From positions 6,540 to 23,379 of the forward strand of contig DOSP01000113.1 in NCBI GenBank assembly GCA_003512175.1: DNA of 16,840 nt. Direction: 5' to 3'. The translations under genes and the position numbers were made by a program. Numbering within the stretch: the stretch's first letter is position 1; each line of letters starts with the position of its first letter. This stretch comes from Candidatus Kerfeldbacteria bacterium. Lineage in GTDB: Bacteria > Patescibacteriota > Patescibacteriia > UBA9570. The notes under the pieces are model-generated. The model searched no databases and was not told where the DNA came from. It was given only the letters and a program-made list of their open reading frames with translations. Positions 13,407-16,840 of this stretch are shown here, piece after piece.

Positions 13407-13658
13407 GATCATTCCTACTTGAACTAGGATGATCAACCACAATACAAGTTGAAAGGACAGTTTTCTGTTCTTGTGATGAAATAATCCAGTGGCTACGACT
13501 GCACCGATTGAGCCACCCAATAATGCCAGTAACCACAAGACCAATTCAGGAATGCGCCAGCCACGACTACGCGCCATCCATTTATCAAACCAAAACATAA
13601 CCAGGGTAATGAGGTTGATGCTTATACCATAGAGGATGATTACGCTGGCCAGGTCCAT
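13368..13658 (-). CDS. DUF1294-family membrane protein
   Basis: This 96-aa protein has three predicted membrane helices (about residues 4-23, 37-60 and 70-90). The segment FDKWMARSRGWRIPE followed by LLALLGGSIGAVVATGLFHHKNRK is the recognisable DUF1294 pattern (DKxxA...RIPE...LGGxxGA...HKxxK). The function of the family is not established. It overlaps trmB upstream by 19 nt and is probably translated from the same mRNA. Its last 39 bp are shared tail-to-tail with the coiled-coil gene. Confidence 0.85.
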   Translation of the reverse strand: MDLASVIILYGISINLITLVMFWFDKWMARSRGWRIPELVLWLLALLGGSIGAVVATGLFHHKNRKLSFQLVLWLIILVQVGMILGLTGLWKRFEG

Positions 13659-14242
13659 GAGAGGTAATGAATAGTGGAGCCGAGGGCACGATGTTTTCGC
13701 TCAAATCGAGTGACAATATCGTTTGGTGCCTGATCGGTATAGTGATCAATCATTCCACCACTGGTCGGAATAGTTTCTTGAGAAAAGGCGACCAGGCTAG
13801 CTGAATCAGTTTTGAGATGGACACGACCACCCGGTATGAGGACGGTTTTATAATACTCCAAAAAGCGCGGTGCGGTTAAACGTTTTTTTGCCTGACCATC
13901 CCGGGGATAGGGATCTGGGAAGGTGAGCCAAATTTCGCTCACTTCACCAGGTGCAAAATACTCTAGGAGGTGGTCAATATAGCCGCGTAACCACCACACG
14001 TTCTGCAGTTTGAGTGCAGTCATCTGGGTGGCGCCTTTCCATAGTCGTTCACCTTGAATGTCTATGCCAACGTACGTTATCTCTGGATGTTGCTGGGCTA
14101 GAGCCAAGGTATACTCGCCGTAGCCACATCCCAGCTCCACCACGACTGGCTGTGGCCAGTGGCCAGCTTGATTCATCGGTTTTTCTAAGACATGAGGGAG
14201 ATGCTTTAGTTCAGCGAATTTAGCTAGCTTTTTTCTGGGCAT
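13640..14242 (-). CDS. trmB: tRNA (guanine-N7-)-methyltransferase
   Basis: This 200-aa class I SAM methyltransferase makes m7G46 in tRNA variable loops. Evidence is the SAM motif VVELGCGYGEY (34-44), YVGIDIQGERLWKGA (57-71), the TrmB signature LTFPDPYPRDGQAKKRL (106-122) corresponding to the usual DPWPKxRHxKRR, HLKTDS with Asp146, and TRFERK (178-183) near the C terminus. The length is typical. It diverges from rlmN across only 14 bp, so two RNA-modification genes share one intergenic promoter region. On its strand TGCTATACT ends 6 nt before the ATG, indicating leaderless expression. Confidence 0.92.
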   Translation of the reverse strand: MPRKKLAKFAELKHLPHVLEKPMNQAGHWPQPVVVELGCGYGEYTLALAQQHPEITYVGIDIQGERLWKGATQMTALKLQNVWWLRGYIDHLLEYFAPGEVSEIWLTFPDPYPRDGQAKKRLTAPRFLEYYKTVLIPGGRVHLKTDSASLVAFSQETIPTSGGMIDHYTDQAPNDIVTRFERKHRALGSTIHYLSWTWPA

Positions 14243-14247
14243 TTGAT

Positions 14248-14257
14248 TAGTATAGCA
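14248..14257. promoter_or_regulatory. Shared back-to-back -10 region of trmB and rlmN
   Basis: On the minus strand TGCTATACT (14257-14249) is an extended -10 whose hexamer lies 6 nt before the trmB ATG. On the plus strand TAGTAT (14248-14253) overlaps it almost exactly and lies 3 or 6 nt before the two possible rlmN starts. This looks like a single bidirectional promoter. Confidence 0.5.
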
Positions 14258-15282
14258 TGATGGATACGACCCTCAGCCAGATTAGCCAATATTTAGCCAT
14301 CAAAGGCCAACCGCGCTATCGCATTGATCAGGTGCGGCAGGCTTGGTTTACCCAACCGAATTGGGAGCGTGTCACCACACTGTCCAAGCCACTCCGCGAA
14401 GATTTATCCAGCCGATTTCCTTGGTCATCCCTCCCCACCGTAAAAGTATTCCACTCGCCCAGCGATAGTACAGAGAAAGCCATCATTACGTTGGCGGATG
14501 GTGAAAAAGTGGAATCGGTCTGTATGCCTAATTCCCGTGGCACTCGCACCGTCTGTGTGTCATCACAGGTGGGTTGTGGCATGGGATGCACCTTCTGCGC
14601 CACTGGCACCATGGGGTTAAAGCGTAACCTCACGGTGGATGAGATTATTGATCAAGTGCGCTACTGGAAGTTACAGACCACTGAACCCATTACCAATGTG
14701 GTGTTCATGGGCATGGGTGAACCATTGGCAAACCTTGATGTCGTTAAACCGGCTATCCAAGCGCTGATGCAAGACTTAGGAATCGGTAAAACCAGAATTG
14801 TGTTATCAACGGTGGCTTTTCCTGGCGCCTTGAAACGTCTGGTCGCAGACCCGGATTTTCCCGATGTGCGTTTAGCGATCTCTTTACACGCCGGTACGGA
14901 TACCACGCGTGGAAAAATTGTCCCCAGCCACAAACGGCAAACCATCAAACAAATTCGTGAAGGGATTGAGGCCTATCTGGCGGCCAAACATAATCGGCGC
15001 CATCACGTGACACTGGAATACGTCATGTTATTAGACGTCAACGACATGCCAAGCGAAGCGGAAGCGCTGGTGAAACAGTTCAAACATCTTAAATACCAAA
15101 TCAAAGTGAACCTCATTCCTTGGAATCAAACCGATGCTAAACTGCAACGCTCATCCGAGGAGCATATGCACGTCTTTCAAAATATCTTGAAACGAGGCGG
15201 TATTCAATCGACCATCCGTTATTCCAAAGGGCTCGATATTGCCGCCGCGTGTGGCCAATTAGTCGTGAAGCAGCTATCATAG
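14257..15282 (+). CDS. rlmN: Dual-specificity 23S rRNA/tRNA adenine-C2 methyltransferase RlmN
   Basis: This 341-aa radical-SAM enzyme methylates A2503 of 23S rRNA and A37 of some tRNAs. The 4Fe-4S ligands are Cys107, Cys111 and Cys114 (CGMGCTFC). Cys100 and Cys332 (ACGQL) occupy the positions of the two mechanistic cysteines (118 and 355 in E. coli). FMGMGEPLAN (150-159) and VNLIPWN (284-290) are further family motifs, and the N-terminal accessory domain is present. Two adjacent ATGs (14257 and 14260) are possible starts; the second is 6 nt from the putative -10 box, as in other genes here. It is followed by the PP2C gene after 4 nt. Confidence 0.93.
   Translation: MMDTTLSQISQYLAIKGQPRYRIDQVRQAWFTQPNWERVTTLSKPLREDLSSRFPWSSLPTVKVFHSPSDSTEKAIITLADGEKVESVCMPNSRGTRTVCVSSQVGCGMGCTFCATGTMGLKRNLTVDEIIDQVRYWKLQTTEPITNVVFMGMGEPLANLDVVKPAIQALMQDLGIGKTRIVLSTVAFPGALKRLVADPDFPDVRLAISLHAGTDTTRGKIVPSHKRQTIKQIREGIEAYLAAKHNRRHHVTLEYVMLLDVNDMPSEAEALVKQFKHLKYQIKVNLIPWNQTDAKLQRSSEEHMHVFQNILKRGGIQSTIRYSKGLDIAAACGQLVVKQLS
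15275..15280 (+). promoter_or_regulatory. Possible leaderless -10 box before the PP2C gene
   Basis: TATCAT at the end of rlmN lies exactly 6 nt before the ATG at 15287, the same spacing seen at rpiB, lexA and trmB. No convincing -35 is visible, so read-through from rlmN is an equal alternative. Confidence 0.3.
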
Positions 15283-15286
15283 AAAT

Positions 15287-16489
15287 ATGGCAGAACCAGA
15301 GCGCAGGCATTCACCAGAACCACGCAAAGCCGAACCGTTAGTTGTAGTCGAACAGTACGAGGGTCATGAGGCTATTCAGGATCTAGACACAGCGCAACTG
15401 TTTTTACAGCAATGGAGGGGTGTGTTAGAAAAGGCCAAAGTACATTTTGAGACTGAACGTGGAAAAAAAACCTCACTGTTTGCAAGATTACAACGTTGGT
15501 TGAATCAAGCAAACGTTGCAGAACAACAAATGATTACGTTATCAATGGACATTGATAAGCTATTAAGCCAGCTCAGATCCGACAAACCCGATGTAGCCCT
15601 GCCAGCCATCTTGGAAAAAATACGAGTTATTGAAGAGGCGTATCAACAAGCCATGGGAAATGCAGTGACCATTGAGCATGACCAAATGATTGAACGGAAT
15701 ATTGAAGAAGAACAGTTTGAAATTGCCACAGGTGGAGTGATGAAGGCAGATTGGGAAAAGAGTCAGCGCCGCCGTGATGGGAAACTAGGAAAATATGGTC
15801 AGGACTGTTTACGGATTGATGTGAACAAAGGGATTGGCGTGGTGGCTGATGGAAATTCCAGTAGTGGTCATTCCTATGAGGTAGCTCGACGCGCATCCCG
15901 CGCTGCTAAAGAAATTTTACAAAATGTTGATGAGGAGCTCTACAGGAGTGTAGATGAAATACGTTGGTTTGTTGATGGTGAATTGAATGCTATCCTACAC
16001 GCCGTGAATGAAATGGATCCATTTCTCACAGGTGGCACTACTTTACTGGCGGCTCGATATATAAAAAAGTTTGATGCTGTCTTGATGATTGCAGTGGGTG
16101 ATACTGAAGCTTGCGTGGTAGCGGGTCAGGATACATTGCCCTTACGCAAGAATGAACGTTCCAGTGGTGCGCTTGAACACACTTCTGGTATTCGAAAAAT
16201 TCAAAATGACGCTCCCTTGATCCAAAAAAATGCGGATGAACAAGTGGTGACAGTTGCTTCACTGGCTGAGTTTCGTCGCACACATCCTGGTCTAGAGCTG
16301 CATTTAGCTTTGGCGACGGACGGTTGTATCAATAATACTGGAAAATCGTTGGATCAAGTAGCGGTTGAACTCGTTCAACATGGACCGCGTGCTTTGACAG
16401 AAGGTATGCTAAGAAAGGATGACTTAGTTCTTATTGATATGGCGTTACCAACACCTACCGTTGATTACCAAGTGCAGAAAGTGGCGTGA
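15287..16489 (+). CDS. PP2C-like protein phosphatase with helical N-terminal extension
   Basis: This 400-aa protein has a charged, Pro-rich N terminus (1-20), a helical/coiled-coil region (about 33-145) and a C-terminal PP2C (PPM)-like domain. PP2C marks are IGVVADGNSSSGHS (183-196) with Asp188, LTGGTTLLAARY (247-258), AVGDTEACVV (269-278), LALATDG (340-346) with Asp345, and RKDDLVLIDM (376-385) with Asp378-Asp379. These match the Mg/Mn ligands of PPM Ser/Thr phosphatases, so it is probably active. No membrane segment is seen, and no protein kinase gene is in the window. The first metal motif is ADGNSSSG rather than the usual DGMGG. It lies 4 nt after rlmN and 4 nt before rarA. Confidence 0.78.
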   Translation: MAEPERRHSPEPRKAEPLVVVEQYEGHEAIQDLDTAQLFLQQWRGVLEKAKVHFETERGKKTSLFARLQRWLNQANVAEQQMITLSMDIDKLLSQLRSDKPDVALPAILEKIRVIEEAYQQAMGNAVTIEHDQMIERNIEEEQFEIATGGVMKADWEKSQRRRDGKLGKYGQDCLRIDVNKGIGVVADGNSSSGHSYEVARRASRAAKEILQNVDEELYRSVDEIRWFVDGELNAILHAVNEMDPFLTGGTTLLAARYIKKFDAVLMIAVGDTEACVVAGQDTLPLRKNERSSGALEHTSGIRKIQNDAPLIQKNADEQVVTVASLAEFRRTHPGLELHLALATDGCINNTGKSLDQVAVELVQHGPRALTEGMLRKDDLVLIDMALPTPTVDYQVQKVA

Positions 16490-16493
16490 GCCT

Positions 16494-16840
16494 ATGCCTA
16501 CTTTATTTGATAATAATACCCTTGTACATCAACCACTGGCCGATAAATTACGTCCGCAGCAACTGGATGAATTACTTGGTCAGGAGAAATTGGTGGGCAG
16601 TGGGGGTTTGATTCGTCGTTTATTGGATTCAGGTCAAATTGTTTCCTTGATTTTTTGGGGGCCGCCCGGTACGGGAAAAACAACCCTGGCACACATTATT
16701 GCTAATTCGATGAAAGCCAACTGTATCGCCTTGTCGGCTGTCACTGCTGGTGTGAAAGAATTACGGGAAATTATTGAACAAGCCAAGTCTGACCAATTAT
16801 TGCACGGCCAAAAAACGATTCTGTTTATTGATGAAATCCA
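16494..16840 (+). CDS. rarA: RarA/MgsA-family replication-associated AAA+ ATPase (5' part)
   Basis: ATG 16494 opens a frame that runs off the right edge after 115 complete codons. The N terminus shows the RarA pattern PLADKLRPQQLDELLGQEKLV (14-34), then FWGPPGTGKTTLA (54-66) with the Walker A loop and ILFIDEI (109-115) with Walker B. RarA (MgsA, Mgs1/WRNIP1 family) acts at stalled replication forks. The start is 4 nt after the PP2C stop. The length and the C-terminal tetramerisation domain cannot be judged here. Confidence 0.9.
   Translation, partial: MPTLFDNNTLVHQPLADKLRPQQLDELLGQEKLVGSGGLIRRLLDSGQIVSLIFWGPPGTGKTTLAHIIANSMKANCIALSAVTAGVKELREIIEQAKSDQLLHGQKTILFIDEI

Noticed and set aside
1..16840. 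Alternative genetic code with TGA as glycine (SR1/Gracilibacteria)
   Set aside because: Several complete genes end in TGA at their expected C termini, with the next gene starting in an ATGA overlap or a few bases later.
1..16840. CRISPR array, tRNA or rRNA gene, insertion sequence
   Set aside because: No regularly spaced repeats, cloverleaf with CCA end, rRNA-like segment, transposase or terminal inverted repeats were seen in reading both strands.

Overview
The window is a gene-dense piece of bacterial chromosome. The first 10.9 kb are read almost entirely on the plus strand with overlapping or abutting genes. The standard genetic code applies, since several genes stop at TGA inside ATGA overlaps. 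The split transketolase, the rarity of Shine-Dalgarno sequences, the repeated -10 box placed 6-7 nt before a start codon, and the divergent Lgt, RpiB and coiled-coil proteins suggest a Patescibacteria/CPR-type genome of moderate GC. This assignment is inference; no rRNA or ribosomal-protein gene is present.

Layout. 1-206: GC-rich 3' end of an unrecognised gene, then a terminator. 273-2399: a consensus promoter overlapped by a MecI/BlaI-type dyad, two tiny cysteine-rich ORFs sharing a 17-bp repeat, two hairpins, a BlaI/MecI-family repressor, an M56 (BlaR1/MecR1-like) membrane metalloprotease with no penicillin-sensor domain, and a membrane-anchored DsbA-like protein. 2396-6064: non-oxidative pentose-phosphate genes (rpiB, rpe, split transketolase) and an inositol-monophosphatase-family phosphatase. 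6084-9425: a D-2-hydroxyacid dehydrogenase, glycerate 2-kinase and class I aminotransferase, which together could link serine/hydroxypyruvate/glycerate to 2-phosphoglycerate. 9431-10911: a second DsbA-like protein and an Lgt-like transferase. 10912-11048: a structured intergenic region. 11049-12898 (minus): lexA-dinB with a perfect GAAC-N4-GTTC SOS box in the promoter. 13029-13406: a coiled-coil protein. 13368-14242 (minus): a DUF1294 membrane protein and trmB. 14257 to the end (plus): rlmN, a PP2C-like phosphatase and the start of rarA.

The most unusual part is the left end. The operator, the CxC-rich micro-peptides, the CxC-bearing repressor, the M56 protease with a Cys-Gly-Cys loop and the DsbA-like oxidoreductase look like one autoregulated thiol- or metal-responsive circuit. 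The Cys-codon-rich ORFs followed by hairpins could instead be a cysteine attenuator. A second theme is probable leaderless expression, with TATACT-like boxes 6-7 nt upstream of the start codon in several operons, including a likely shared bidirectional promoter between trmB and rlmN.
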